DNA of 64,000 bases from Ascarosepion bandense (Eukaryota > Mollusca > Cephalopoda > Sepiida > Sepiidae), in the NCBI GenBank assembly GCA_037127315.1, contig JBBBDQ010001616.1, forward strand, positions 909,001-973,000, read 5' to 3'. The notes below the pieces were generated by a model. That model was not told the DNA's origin. It saw only the letters and a list, made by a program, of their open reading frames with translations, and made no database searches. Shown here piece by piece: positions 1-10,020 of the stretch. The translations under genes were made by a program, and so were the position numbers. Position 1 is the stretch's first letter; each line of letters starts with the position of its first letter.

Positions 1-54
1 GTCTCGACTGTCGATTAGTTGTTCTTCACTTCGGCCATTATCTGCAAGGAAGCC

Positions 55-325
55 TACGAAAATTGTAATGTTGCACGAACACACTGGCAAGCCTTACTGG
101 GAGATCGCAGTTATTGTTTGTCTCAGCCTTTCAACTGTCAGTCGTGTCATCAATGCAAAGAAACAAACTTGATCCATCAGTTCAAAACTTAAAGAGAAAT
201 GCGGTCAGTAGAGAAAACAACACCATGTGACGATGTATACGTGATCAGGGAAAGTGTAAAAGATCCTATGAAGACATTATTTGTTTAGTTTGAATTAATT
301 TGCGAGATAGTGTATATAAAAAAAA
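55..325 (+). pseudogene. Tc1-like transposase, N-terminal DNA-binding fragment
   Basis: Translation across this stretch gives a helix-turn-helix-like block (KIVMLHEHTGKPYWEIAVIV, then a segment ending TVSRVINAKKQT) and a basic stretch with KEKCG. This layout is the N-terminal paired-like domain of Tc1/mariner transposases, which binds the terminal inverted repeats. A better preserved relative lies at 20533-20830 with the same order of motifs (EHTGKPYREI, TVSRVIRAKEQTG, KRKGKCG). The frame is broken and no catalytic DDE domain follows, so this is a dead fragment. Family assignment rests on motif resemblance only. Confidence 0.6.
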
Positions 326-330
326 TTCGT

Positions 331-829
331 CCATGATAATGGTTAAACGTATAACCGAAAGAGCTTTGATAAATAAAATATTCGGAGATTATTTTTATAT
401 AATTTATCTTCTGAAAAGAAAACATTTAAATATCACATAAAAAAATTGTATAATAATCTTAAACAAAGCACCTTGTCAATCATTTTTAAAGTAACCTGCA
501 TTTACCATGCTCTCCCATTGAAGTGAAATGTGGCACAAGGTCTTTTTTTTTAGGTGGAGACCCGACCGCGTACGGACGGGCTCAGAGAAAAAAATTCCCC
601 AGTCCCCTCAACCGTCGGTCGATTTGCCCCCGGTGACGAGCACCTGGTTCGCTCCTCTGCTGCAATGGGGTGAGGCGTCCGCGGGACACTGTTTTCCGGA
701 ACCATGCATCTATTCAGTGTCATTCGCGGACGGAACTACAACTGAGCCGCACTCTGTCTTCGATGACAGAGACGCAACTGAGAGATGATTCGGTACCCAC
801 CCGTCACAAAAATGTGGGTAATTTGCATG
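331..829. other. No recognised gene; AT-rich then a GC-richer block
   Basis: 330-520 is AT-rich with no recognisable element. 548-790 is clearly GC-richer and stays open in one forward frame for 86 codons, starting after a T-run ending in AG that could be read as a splice acceptor. The translation resembles nothing I know, so I do not call it a gene. Confidence 0.3.
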
Positions 830-1134
830 CATATATTCACACCCTGATTGAGAACTCTGGAAAAATGATAGACTTTGAAAAACAGTAGCTACACTAGCAT
901 CTACGTATCGTTCATTCAGCAATGAATTAGAACACTCTCAGCTATTGGGCATGTATCATGATAATATACACGCTAAAAAGTCTGCCTCCTTCTACCGAGC
1001 GCCCGGAGCTCAGAGGTAGAATCACCGACTGACGCCAATTCGGTCGGGTTTCAATCCTGGGTAAAAAGCAGTCGGCTATCTAAACGTACTGATGAGCTGT
1101 GATACAGTGAAACAGATCTGTCTGCGGATGACAA
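830..1134 (+). mobile_element. Retrozyme-like repeat: tRNA-type head plus hammerhead ribozyme (copy 1)
   Basis: A repeat of about 300 bp shared with 38581-39105. It has a leader containing ACCCTGATTGAG, a tRNA-like segment with an A-box-like GAGCTCAGAGG (1006-1016) and a B-box-like GGTTTCAATCC (1047-1057), then a hammerhead ribozyme (1084-1128), and it ends in a TA tract. Pol III-type boxes followed by a type I hammerhead is the architecture of Sm-alpha repeats of schistosomes and of animal retrozymes. Such elements are transcribed, self-cleave to monomers and are copied by another element's reverse transcriptase. There is no coding capacity. Mobility is inferred from copy number and architecture. 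Confidence 0.75.
1084..1128 (+). ncRNA. Type I hammerhead ribozyme, complete catalytic core
   Basis: Core CTGATGA at 1089-1095 is followed by stem II GCTGT/ACAGT (loop GAT; the closing 10.1-11.1 pair is G.U). Then come GAA (1109-1111), stem III starting A15.1 (1112) and closing with U16.1 (1121), and the cleavage triplet GTC (1120-1122). Stem I pairs TGCG (1123-1126) with CGTA (1085-1088), including one G.U. Every invariant core base of the hammerhead consensus is present. Stem III is only 3 bp (ACA/TGT) and its strand ACAGATCTGT is a perfect palindrome, which favours the two-stranded dimeric hammerhead known from newt satellite and Sm-alpha. Activity is not shown by sequence. Confidence 0.85.
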
Positions 1135-1311
1135 TATATATATATATATATATGTAGTTTAGCGCATATAAATCTTTAATTTTTACGTGACAAAAGCGAC
1201 GTCACATCATGGTGTAGCGAGATTTCAAGAGCACGATTAACATGTACTAGGCTTCACCCAAATTTTAACCCTCGCATAGCCAGACTAATCCTCGCGGTTA
1301 TTTTATGTTAG

Positions 1312-1480
1312 ACGTCATGGAGAAGGAGGTGAGCAGCAGACCCTACAGCACCACGGAGTCTTTCAAGGCAGCCAACTGAGACACTATGGCTGACATGGAT
1401 AGAGACGCCTTCACCCAGGCGTGCTCCAGATTTTTGTTCAGCCTTGAGAATGTGGTGGCCACCGATTTTAATTATTGTAT
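1312..1480 (+). pseudogene. Tc1/IS630-superfamily transposase, C-terminal fragment
   Basis: Forward translation gives a block like RPYSTTESFKAAN, an in-frame stop, then DTMADMDRDAFTQACSRFLF and SLENVVA. That pattern (ESLK...A...M.....AC.RF...E..I) is typical of the last 50 residues of Tc1/IS630-type transposases, after the DDE/D triad. The fragment ends where SINE sequence begins, so the SINE probably inserted here. The stop and missing catalytic region make it a relic. Confidence 0.45.
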
Positions 1481-1768
1481 GTGCGTTGTGGTGCAGTGGA
1501 TATCGACTCGGAACGATAAATCGGGATGTCGAGTTCGAATTCACTTACGCACAATTACCCTTGGGAAAGGTATAAACCCGAATCTTCCCTCCAGTTATGG
1601 GTTAAATAATGGGATATTCTGTGTTCTATAGCCTTGGTCGGCAACCAGACTAGCGCAGAAAGCAATGGCAACGTACTGCGGGATAATCTTCTGTCCAGTC
1701 AGCCATGTCTCTTTCGGGACGTGATCACCCAAAGCGTGTATCACGTATGGCACTTAACTGACTGACTG
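1481..1768 (+). mobile_element. tRNA-derived SINE, family 1 (first unit of a tandem)
   Basis: The head reads GTTGTGGTGCAGTGGATATC, with an A box TGGTGCAGTGG matching the pol III consensus, and then GAGTTCGAATTC as B box. A body with CAGTTATGGGTTAAATAA and CAGAAAGCAATGGCAAC follows, then a 3' hairpin and a tail CTTAACTGACTGACTGA. The same roughly 300-bp consensus recurs more than ten times in the window on both strands. It has no coding capacity and would rely on a LINE for retroposition. This copy has lost part of the spacer after the B box. Confidence 0.85.
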
Positions 1769-2350
1769 AACATAATAGTTGGAAAAAATTAAAGTTTCTA
1801 CTGGAGGGAGATCGTTTTACTATTGTTATGAAGTAATAAACTGATCCCGCACTAATTACTACTTAATAATATGATACATCTCTTCTCCCTCTAGCTATGA
1901 GTCAAATAACAGGACAGATTGGGTTCTTTAGCCTTGGTCGGCAACCAGTCTAAGGCAGAAAGCAATGTCAACCTACTGCAAGATAATCTTCCGCCCAGTC
2001 AGTCGTGTCTCTTTTGAGACATGATCGTTCAAAGTGTGTATCGCGAAATTAACTGTCTAACTGAATATAATAGTTGGAAGCAATTAAAGCTTTTACTGGG
2101 CATAAAGTGGGGGATATGTTTTCTATTGTTATGAAGTAATAAACTGATCCCCTACTAATTACTACTTAAGAATTAAACTGATCTCTTCTCCCTCTAGCTA
2201 TGAGTCAAATAATAGGACAGATTAGGTTCTATAGAAGTGGCTGGCAACTAGTCTACCGCAGAAAGCAATGGCAACCTACTGCGGGATAATCTTCTGCCCA
2301 CTCAGTCATGTCTATTTCGAGACATGATCGCTCAAATGACTGACTGACTT
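1769..2350 (+). repeat. SINE family 1 tandem extension: linker plus two headless SINE bodies
   Basis: After the first SINE tail comes a linker (AATAGTTGG, then a GGGGGAT...CTGATCCC inverted repeat around 2110-2155). A SINE body follows that restarts at CTAGCTATGAGTCAAATAA rather than at the tRNA head, and the whole linker-plus-body unit then repeats. The spacing of the SINE tails is close to 300 bp. The same linker-body unit is seen at 31920-32170, 44294-44605 and 63430-63900, so this is a propagated multimeric form and not a chance local duplication. Confidence 0.75.
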
Positions 2351-2594
2351 GAAACAAAGGCCAAGAAAATATATTTGCTAGCTTAAAATAAAACAAAAAC
2401 ACAAATGTAAGATGTGTTGTTCCAACAAATAAAGTGATTTCTTATATGTTAATTATTTTTCTCATATAATAAATCTAAACAAAAAATGGGAGACACTCTG
2501 TATTTGCCTGACCTTATCTAAAGATTCGTTGAAATATATTAATTTGTTATATAAAAAACTCTGTTTTTATTGACCATTACTTTTTTCGAATTTA

Positions 2595-2597
<3 letters not shown>

Positions 2598-2627
<30 letters not shown>
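2598..2627. repeat. (TA)n microsatellite
   Basis: Pure TA dinucleotide run directly abutting the Tc1 terminal repeat that follows. TA is the target site of Tc1/mariner, which explains the association. Confidence 0.95.
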
Positions 2628-2633
<6 letters not shown>

Positions 2634-3125
2634 GTGCAAAAGTATTAGTACAATAACTATTTTATCTTTTATGAGGCATATTGACAAAAAATTTAATTAA
2701 TTTTGTTTGATTTACCCAACAAATGATTTAACAAGAAAAATACTTGTTACAAAATAGATTTAATATTTAGTATAATAGCCTTTTGCTTTGATCACAGCCT
2801 TCATTCTGTCAGGCATTGACATCAAAAACTTCTTCAATTTATCTAATGATATCTCCTGCCAAGCAGCTTGTATTTGTTCCCAATGTGTGTCTTGCAAAGT
2901 AACATGAGATTTATCAATTTTTTTATCCAAAATATCCCATAGATATTCAATAAAATTGAGATAAGGGCTTGTATGGTCCAATTCAAATTCTGAAGCCTTC
3001 CTTCTTCTTCCTTTTTAGTTAAATAATTCTTACAAATATTTGGCTTTTCACCGTGTATTTGAATTTCATTGAGGTTTTTAGGAAAATCACCCCTGTGCTC
3101 ATACTTTTGCATACTATCTAGGAAT
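2628..3125 (-). mobile_element. Tc1-like transposon, truncated, with transposase C-terminus
   Basis: The left end AGTACTGTGCAAAAGTATTA is the terminal inverted repeat of a Tc1 family found again at 15348, 21912 and 22490. On the minus strand 2760-2981 encodes a transposase C-terminus with LNFIEYLWDILD (degenerate form of the NPIEHLWD motif holding the third acidic residue) and ending MPDRMKAVIKAKGYYTKY. The N-terminal and central catalytic parts are absent, and the right end around 3100-3125 carries a degenerate inverted repeat (CACCCCTGTGCTCATACTTT). It is an internally deleted, inactive copy. Confidence 0.8.
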
Positions 3126-3309
3126 ACTATCAGTAAGAAATAAATGTATATAATTCTTGAAGCGAAGTCGTTGAAAAAGTATATCCGGGTGTATTATTCT
3201 AGAAGAGTGTAGCTCAGAGCTAGTCTGACTTCTGATGCGGTAGTCTGTAAGTTCGGTATCTCTCGGTAAATTACGTATCAGTTCCGGTACTCTCCGATAA
3301 CTGTAACGG

Positions 3310-4310
3310 ATCTGTACGAATACTCTCTACTGCCAACTGCAACGGTATTTACACACCTTCCTACTTAAGGCGCGATGTGACACAAGGTCTTTTTAATATG
3401 TATCTTCCCGGCCATATAGCCAGGCTAAAATTATCTGTCTATCTTTCCCCAGTCGTAATTCTACCCTTCAGTGGAACCACGACTTGGTTAGTGATCTATG
3501 CCCGAAGGCAGAGAGCGCTCTCCGCCCGAAGGCAAAGAGCTAACAGTGTCATAGTAGCAGAGGCAAATGCCGTCTGCGACGGTATTTATCCACCTTCCCA
3601 CGTAAGGCGAGATGTGACACAAGGTCTTTTTAATGTGGTTTTCCCGGCCATATAGCCAGGCCAAAAATATCTGTCTATCTTTCCTTAGTCGTGATTTTAC
3701 CCTTCGGCGGAACCACGACTGGGTTAGTGCTCTCTGCTTGGAAGCAGAGAGCGCTCTGTACCCGAAGGCAGAGAATTGACAGTGTCGTAGTAACAGCGGC
3801 AAATGCCGGCTGCGACGGTATTTACCAACCTTCCCATGCAAGGTTAGATGTGACCCAAGGTCATTTTATAGTGGGTCTTCGTGACCATATAGCCGGGCCA
3901 AAAAATGTCTGTCTATTTTTGCCCAGTCGTGGTTCTACCCTTCGGCGGAACCACGACTGGGTTACTGCTCTCTGCTCGGAAGCAGAGAGCGCCCCTCGCC
4001 CGAAGGCAGAGTGCTGACAGTGTCATAGCAGCAGAGGCAAATGCCAACTGCAACTGTATTTACTAGCCTTCCCACGCAAGGCTGGATGTGACACATGGTC
4101 ATTTTATTGTGGGTATTCCCGGCCATATAGCCGGGCAAAAAAATATGTCTATTTTTCCCCAGTCGTGGTTCTACCCTTCGGCGGAACCACGACTGGGTTA
4201 CTGCTCTCTGCTCGGAAGCAGATTGCGCCCCTCGCCCGAAGGCAGAGTGCTGACAGTGTCATAGCAGCAGAGGCAAATGCCAACTGCAACTACTGTTCTC
4301 TCTATGGCAG
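3310..4310. repeat. 237-bp satellite, four units, each with two hairpins
   Basis: The anchor GATGTGAC (third copy GATGTGACCC) occurs at 3374, 3611, 3847 and 4084, giving periods of 237, 236 and 237. Each unit carries a hairpin formed by CCCAGTCGTGGTTC and GAACCACGACTGGG (14-bp perfect stem at 3922-3961 and 4158-4197) and a second one, GCTCTCTGC/GCAGAGAGC (3967-3990). Units also share CGAAGGCAGAG boxes. Short frames across the array are different registers of the repeat and not genes. The loops vary more than the stems in the first unit, where CGTAATTC replaces CGTGGTTC. Confidence 0.85.
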
Positions 4311-4419
4311 GAGTATATGTACACTCGGTCGAGTCCATTATCATATACATAAGGGGAGATCCCACAACAGTTAGGAATATCATAAAAAATATGCTAAGTA
4401 ACACCAATGAGAGAGAAGA

Positions 4420-4765
4420 TTAAGGAGTGCTATGATCGCTCACAACCTGAAGGGATAGGCAATTGTAAGAAAGAGAAGAATGTTCTCATCTATGACAGGA
4501 AATGCTGGACATTCGGATGAAGAGGAGACTTGAAGCAACAGAAACTTGATTCTACAGAAGAATGTTGAAACCGAATACGGACCGAATATGTGAGCAACAA
4601 GAAAGTTTTACAGAAAACGGAAACAAAAGAACACTTATAGTTAAAATGAAGAAGAGACAGTTCAAATTTCTAGTATGGATAACGAGGAAAGAGGGCTTGG
4701 AAAATCTGATGCTCTCAGGACAAATTGAATACAAGGAGAACAGAGGAAAACAACAGTGGAAAAAT
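4420..4765 (+). pseudogene. RTE-type LINE 3' fragments
   Basis: 4425-4470 resembles the RTE 3' end (GCTATGATCGCTCACAACC...AAGGGATAGG). 4500-4740 resembles the C-terminal reverse-transcriptase region, including LEATET.FYRRMLKPNTDRI-type sequence and KKRQFKFLVWITRKEGLENL. The intact form of this segment in the window (for example 43410-43870) reads FYRRMLRISW, then RKRQLKFLGHA and EGLENLILTGQIEG. Several frame breaks are present. The family encodes an endonuclease and reverse transcriptase; only the tail region survives here. Confidence 0.65.
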
Positions 4766-4787
4766 AACTTAACATATCACTCAATAA

Positions 4788-5948
4788 GTCCCGGGCCTAA
4801 CATATAGATGACGCCACTAATAAAAATCCATATGATTTTTATGAACTACAAGCCTTCAAATGGCACGTGATAAAACTGGGGCCCAATCGGATTATTAGTT
4901 TACAAATTACAGTTATTTCAGTGAAGCTACTGTTGCAAATGTTCAAAATAATGGAAAAGCCTGAATTTCTAGTGTTGATAAAGCATTGCTTTCTGATAGG
5001 AAAAATACTGTTTAGGCAAAGCAGTGCCCTGATGAGTGTTATTCGGAGTCTGCTCCATAAAAAACAACGGTTAAGAGGTGGTATGCTGACTTTAAATACC
5101 GTCGTACAGACAAATGATGCTGAACGCTCACAAATTGGCATTTATCCCGGAATACAATCATATTATTAAGAAGAAGAAAGGAAGGGACAAAAACGGATTG
5201 TAAATTGAGAATGCGTGAGATAGCAGAGGAGTTGAAAATATCAAAAGGCAGTGTATTCATCATTGTGCATGAACAGTTGTCAATGAGAATCGTTGACGAT
5301 TTAGAGCGTCGTTTGCTACTGTTTCAACGCATCAAAAAGAAATTTTTGCGTAAATATGTGACAATGGATGAAACATAGATCCGCCACTTCACTCCGGAAT
5401 CAAATCGGGAGTCAGCTGAGTGAACAGCAGCAGGTGAAAGCCGTCCAAAGCGATCAGAGACACAAACATCATCAGGTAAGGTTTTGGGCCTCCGTATTTT
5501 AGAATGCCCAAGGTATTTTGTTCATAAATTACCTTAAGAAAGGAAGAGACATCAATAGCTATTATTATATAGCATTATAGGTGCGTTTGAAGGAAGAAAT
5601 CACCAAAAAGCTACCAGAAATGAAGAAGAAAAAATGATCTTTCACCAAGACAACGCAATAAATTACTTTCGCATCCACTTTGTTCTCCAGATATAGCCCC
5701 CAGCAAATACTGGCTACGTGCAGACCTCAAAAGAATGTTCCAGGGAAAGAGATTTGGCTTCAATGAATACGTGATATCAGAAACTGAGGCGTATTTTAAG
5801 GCCAAAAAAAATTTTTTTCTACAAAAAAAAGGGGGGCATCGAACTGTTATAGAAGCGTCGGAATTAGTGTATCACCCTAGAAGGAGACTATGCTTATGAA
5901 TGAAGTTGAATTTTGCCTAAAAGTTGTTTTATTAGTTAGGCCCGGGAT
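4788..5948 (+). pseudogene. mariner transposon with broken transposase
   Basis: It is bounded by CCCGGGCCTAAC (from 4790) and its inverted match GTTAGGCCCGGG (5935-5946), a typical mariner terminal repeat. Inside, forward frames give the mariner N-terminus (MEKPEFLVLIKHCFLIGK), a helix-turn-helix with EIAEELKISKGSV followed by IVHEQL, then VTMDETW with the first catalytic Asp, SAGKV-like text, and HQDNA. The last matches the H-D-N-A motif with the second Asp. The region that should hold the third acidic residue is scrambled, and several stops and frameshifts occur. Length (about 1.16 kb) is close to the 1.3 kb norm. Confidence 0.8.
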
Positions 5949-6520
5949 TACCTAACGATCTTAATAAATGTAGCTACATCCACAGAAACGCAATACCTAA
6001 AATTTAATAATAATTTTAAAAACTGCAAAATCTGTTTTGATGCTTTTATTTTTGTTTTAAATTCACGCTAATAAATTAAATTTGATATTTCTGATAATCA
6101 AAATGCATTTTCTGTATTTTAAAACTAATTTTATATCGACTGGAAGGAGTTTTTGAAATTGCTAAAATCGATTTTAGCACCATTTTAGCCATCTATCAAC
6201 GCGATGTAACTCGGTTTATTAAAAATCGTTTCAAAAATTAAATATATTTATATGAATCTTTATTTTAGAATTATTGACTGATTTACAGTTTCATTAATCT
6301 CATTTGAAACAAATATTACTTAATTTGTGTTTAAAATACCAAGACACGCACACAAAGTAGAAAAATCAATCAACCACCAAAAAAATTTTGCATAAATTAT
6401 TTTTAAAGTAAAAATAACGAAAAATAGAAAACTGACAGTCATTACTGATATCCCCTGAGGAGTGGACCGAACAATTACGTAATGGTTCGTCTACGAAAGT
6501 CTGAAGTAGAAGTGTTGGAT
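5949..6520. other. No recognisable feature
   Basis: AT-rich sequence with no coding frame, no obvious repeat and no terminal motif that I can recognise. Confidence 0.5.
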
Positions 6521-6825
6521 ATAACATCAATTGCATTGGATATCAGCTCTGAACGAGAAATCGGGGAACCGAGTTCGAATTCCAGCTGAATTCATTGCAT
6601 TCACTTACGCGCAAATACCCTTGGGAAAGGTATTAATCCGTCTATTCCTTCCAGTTATGGGTCAAATAACAAGACATATTGAGTTCTATAGCCTTGGTCG
6701 GCAACCAGTCTACCGCAGAAAGCAATGGCAACCTACTGCGGGATAATCTTCTGCCAAGTCAGTCATGTCTCTTTCGAGACATGATCGCCCAAAGCGTGTA
6801 TCACGTATGACACTTAACTGACTGA
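6521..6825 (+). mobile_element. tRNA-derived SINE, family 1
   Basis: Near full-length forward copy. The A-box region is damaged (GCATTGGATATC), but GAGTTCGAATTCC is intact as B box. The body includes TACGCGCAAATACCCTTGGG and CAGAAAGCAATGGCAACC. The tail hairpin CATGTCTC-TTTC-GAGACATG and the end CACTTAACTGACTGA are intact. Confidence 0.85.
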
Positions 6826-7085
6826 TATGGCAAAAAAGGGACAAATTTCAGGTCGGCCACATAATTTTTTTAATTGAATATATTCTATGTGAGATGGATG
6901 TAATTTTTTACACTACAAAAAATTTCATGGACCTCAAACAAATTCTGGTTTCAATGTAAGCAATAATCTAAAAGTTTAGGAACCATTAAATAAGTGACAA
7001 ATAAAGTTTTCAATAAATTTATTAAAAGCTACAGAAGTTAGGAAATGGTGAAGAGCCATGATCAGCAGCGTAAATCTTATAACGT
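6826..7085. other. No recognisable feature
   Basis: AT-rich spacer between two oppositely oriented SINEs; no frame or repeat recognised. Confidence 0.5.
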
Positions 7086-7086
7086 A

Positions 7087-7353
7087 GTCAGTCAGTTAAT
7101 TGCCATACGCGATACACGCTTAGGCGATCATGTCTCGAAAGAGACATGACTGACTTGGCAGAAGATTATCCCGCGGTAGGTTGCCATTGCTTTCTGTGGT
7201 AGACTGGTTGCCGACCAAGGCTATAGAACTCAATCTGCCCTATTATTTAACCCATAACTGAGGGGAAGAGACGGATTAATACCTTTCCCAAGGGTATTTG
7301 TGCGTAAATGAATGCAAGGAATTCAACTGGAATTCGAACTCGGTTCTCCGAGT
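7087..7353 (-). mobile_element. tRNA-derived SINE, family 1, missing its A-box head
   Basis: Reverse-complement copy from the tail (GTCAGTCAGTTAA at 7087) through the hairpin, CAGAAAGCAATGGC body and B box (GAATTCGAACTCGG). It stops at the B box, so the 5' third of the tRNA head is missing. With 6521-6825 it forms an inverted SINE pair separated by about 260 bp. Confidence 0.8.
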
Positions 7354-8127
7354 ATGTAAAAATATGTGAAATGTTCGATGCCATCTTCGTGTTGATCTCG
7401 GAGACAAGTTTACAAAAAATTGATTTACGGGAGGCACCCACCACCTCTCTATTCTCCTGGTACATTTTTCTGCATTCTAATCAAACCAATTTTTTTTTTA
7501 ATTCATCGCATCCTTCCTTCATCTATCCGCTTTCACTTGTCTCCGTCTCTTGCCGCTTCACAATCGTCTTCCTCTTCCCACATGACAATTCATTTTTTTC
7601 TCACTTCCAGGCTCTTTCGCTCGTTCTCTGAAGGGACTGACCCCTGTGGAAGGACGCTTTTATGATAGTCGGTGTCAAAAGCGTGTGGGTGATAAATGTG
7701 TAACTACTGACACACAAAAAAAATTACATTACCGTCTCCCTCGCCCAATGAAATCCGTTTGATATGAACGAGATATACGATTCGCCTTTTTCGTCGCTCG
7801 CCGCCACCCAGCGACATCGTGAATTTCGACAACCGCCCCCTCTTAGACATTTGCTAACATGGCTTTCCTATTGTCGCAGTTGCGGGTTGGGGGGGGCGGT
7901 CATCAAACGTAGGGGCTGTGAGTGGTCGTCGCAACAGGGATCGTCCAAACAGTGTCCATTCCTCTGACACTGAGTCATCGCATATTTGTGCATTTACGAA
8001 AACTGACCGCTGCCGAAAAGAGGCAATAGAAATAATTCCACATGGCCGACTTTGAAATCGTAACAAAGACAACGTGCATATTCACACGCATCTGCACCCG
8101 CATAGCTAAACATTACTTTGTAAATGA

Positions 8128-8128
<1 letters not shown>
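7354..8128. other. No recognisable feature; single-copy-looking sequence
   Basis: Moderately GC-rich (7620-8070) with a long pyrimidine-rich stretch (7440-7620). Short frames exist on both strands but none resembles a known domain, and no splice-bounded exon is convincing. It may be unique host DNA. Confidence 0.35.

Positions 8129-8176
<48 letters not shown>
8129..8176 (+). repeat. (GATA)n microsatellite
   Basis: Twelve or so GATA units, directly abutting the T-run that is the reverse complement of a LINE poly-A. Confidence 0.95.
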
Positions 8177-8177
<1 letters not shown>

Positions 8178-8480
8178 TTTTTTTAATCATATCACCCCGA
8201 GCAAGGCGGTAACGCCACTGATGTGCAGTGGGCTACGCAAGAGTGAAAAGATTTGGAAAAGAGAAAGCCGGAAACCACATCCTAAACAGGGAACAAGGGA
8301 TGAGCCTCTACACCTGTACAATAGACGTGGGTGGAGTGTGAACTGGGCGATAGTTTAGTCTATCTACTCCAATTGAAAAACAAAATAAAAATAAAAAATA
8401 AGAAAAAGAAAAGTGAAAAGTTTGGAAAAGAGAAAGCCGGAAACCACATCCTAAACAGGGAACAAGGGATGAGATAATGA
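8177..8480 (-). mobile_element. LINE (Jockey/CR1-like) 3' UTR tails, minus strand
   Basis: TTTTTTTAATCATATCACC then CCGAGCAAGGCGGTAACGCC is the reverse complement of the tail of the intact LINE ending at 51683. It is followed by a segment (TTTGGAAAAGAGAAAGCCGG to AACAAGGGATGAG) repeated again at 8402-8475, and it is also present on the plus strand at 16490-16620. The duplicated segment lies between two GATA arrays. Confidence 0.75.
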
Positions 8481-8489
8481 AGAAAATGC

Positions 8490-8535
<46 letters not shown>

Positions 8536-8546
8536 GATGAGAATGG

Positions 8547-8601
<55 letters not shown>
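8490..8601 (+). repeat. Two (GATA)n microsatellites
   Basis: Two GATA runs separated by ATGATGAGAATGG. The sequence before each (AATGAAGAAAATGCGATA, AATGATGAGAATGGGATA) is similar, suggesting local duplication. Confidence 0.95.
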
Positions 8602-9229
8602 TGTTTATTTATTTATTTAACAGTAATTGCAATCTGACGCTCTGATGTTGAAAGTGTACGAGCAAGCATATTGCTATAATATTTCTCTGAATTCGAGCAG
8701 AAATTTCAAATCACTGTCTTTTTCTGACATTGTGCATTCTATTTAATTTTGTAAATGATTTTTCTGGTTAAATATATATATTAGTATATTAAGCAATGGC
8801 CAGCTTCTCAATTTTTAGCAGACCCGTCTACCCGGGCGACTAGCAAAACCCTATTACAGACCCCAGCTCATACCACAGAGTCCATCTGTGGTTTATGCTG
8901 CAACTATGCTAAAAAAAGTTTTTGGTCGCAGTTTAGGAGGCCATATTCTGGTATGATGCGAACAACATTCTTGAACAATGCCAGTACGTTCAAAACTTTT
9001 GTCATGATGACTTTAAGTTTGTGCTAGCAAAACCATCGGGGATTTTTTAACAGTTCCGTTTGTCCACTCTTACTCTCAAGGCTTGTACAATCCATTTAAT
9101 GATTTTCGGAAGATTTTCAAAGGTGCCGTGCATTGAAATCACCAATCCAGACTGAAATAAACAAGAAGTCACTAAAGTAGTATGTCAATAGGTCAAAAAT
9201 ACACAAATATACGCAGCCCTACATATAGC
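8602..9229. repeat. Low-copy repeat segment (8850-9030) in otherwise unrecognised DNA
   Basis: 8850-9030 shares an order of words with 39380-39530: ...TTTATGCT, ACTATGCT, GCCAGTACGTTCAAAACTT, then GATGACTTT and TGTGCTAGCA. It is probably a diverged copy of the same repeat or LINE segment. The rest shows nothing recognisable. Confidence 0.35.
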
Positions 9230-9860
9230 CAATTTAAAAACAAAATGAGTTTGTCTGACGATCACAAAAGCGTGAAACCCAAGGTCACAAACTCACACCT
9301 ATTTATATGATGATGTCAGCTCTATCACTGATATTGAGCGCTTTCAAATTAGTTCCCGCGCCTATATAATATATAAATAATATAATATACATAACAAATT
9401 GCATGCATAGCCCAAAACTTCAGTCAATTGCGACACACATTAGAAAACTGCAAATGTTTACTAATAGACTCCGATTTTAGTTCTACACACTCACGCAGAA
9501 AGAAAGAAAAATACTGGATTTTAAAATTAAATGCACACAGGCTAGGGTTAAATAGGGACTTAAGTGTTTTGAATCTTTATAAATATTTCAATAGCTCAAC
9601 AATTTTTAGATACACTTAAAAGATTTCTCTAAAACAAAATTTATAAGTATTATTAATGATCGGTTTACGTTTACAAATATTTTTAAAAAATCTGTCACTT
9701 TCTGCGTCACGTGATGTAAACAATCTCCCGGTCGAACGCTCTCGCGAAATACGTTTCTAATTTAAATTTTAAAATCATGTGTTTCTGATGAAGGGCCGAG
9801 GCCGGTCTGAAATATCAAATATAATAATAGAAATAAATAAATACTGTCAAAAAAATACAT
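9230..9860 (+). pseudogene. Penelope-like element 3' end with hammerhead-like motifs
   Basis: 9428-9600 translates to a short frame with SRRKKEKYWILKLNAHRLGL followed by NRDLS. This resembles the C-terminal end of the GIY-YIG endonuclease of Penelope-like elements (pattern ..YWI..L.....GLN.). About 180 bp downstream, 9785-9812 reads CTGATGA...GAAA, a hammerhead-like core, with GGCC segments that partly pair as stem II. Penelope long terminal regions are known to carry hammerhead motifs. 9254-9274 (CTGACGATC...GTGAAACC) is a second, poorer match. Upstream reverse transcriptase is absent. Confidence 0.5.
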
Positions 9861-9895
9861 TTTTAAACTTACAACTTAGTAGTTTTTCCTATACA

Positions 9896-9903
9896 CACAC
9901 ACT

Positions 9904-9934
<31 letters not shown>

Positions 9935-9955
9935 TTATATTTATATACATATATA

Positions 9956-10019
<64 letters not shown>
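9896..10019. repeat. (CA)n and (TA)n compound microsatellite
   Basis: CA runs at 9896-9922 and about 9961-10008 separated by TA-rich sequence and followed by TATATA. The frame through them reads THTHTH and IYIY, which is artefactual. Confidence 0.95.

Positions 10020-10020
<1 letters not shown>

Noticed and set aside
528..788. 86-codon GC-rich frame preceded by a splice-acceptor-like T-run and AG
   Set aside because: No family resemblance, and the preceding ATG lies before the supposed acceptor. Not enough to call a gene.
1140..1160. TATA boxes and promoter-like TA runs throughout
   Set aside because: TA dinucleotide microsatellites are too common here to carry promoter evidence on their own.
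3377..4374. Overlapping 70-117 codon frames on both strands
   Set aside because: They are different registers of the 237-bp satellite; no codon-level conservation between units beyond the DNA repeat.
7308..7665. Two overlapping forward frames of 81 and 107 codons
   Set aside because: The N-terminal part is reversed SINE sequence and the rest is a pyrimidine-rich stretch; no domain.
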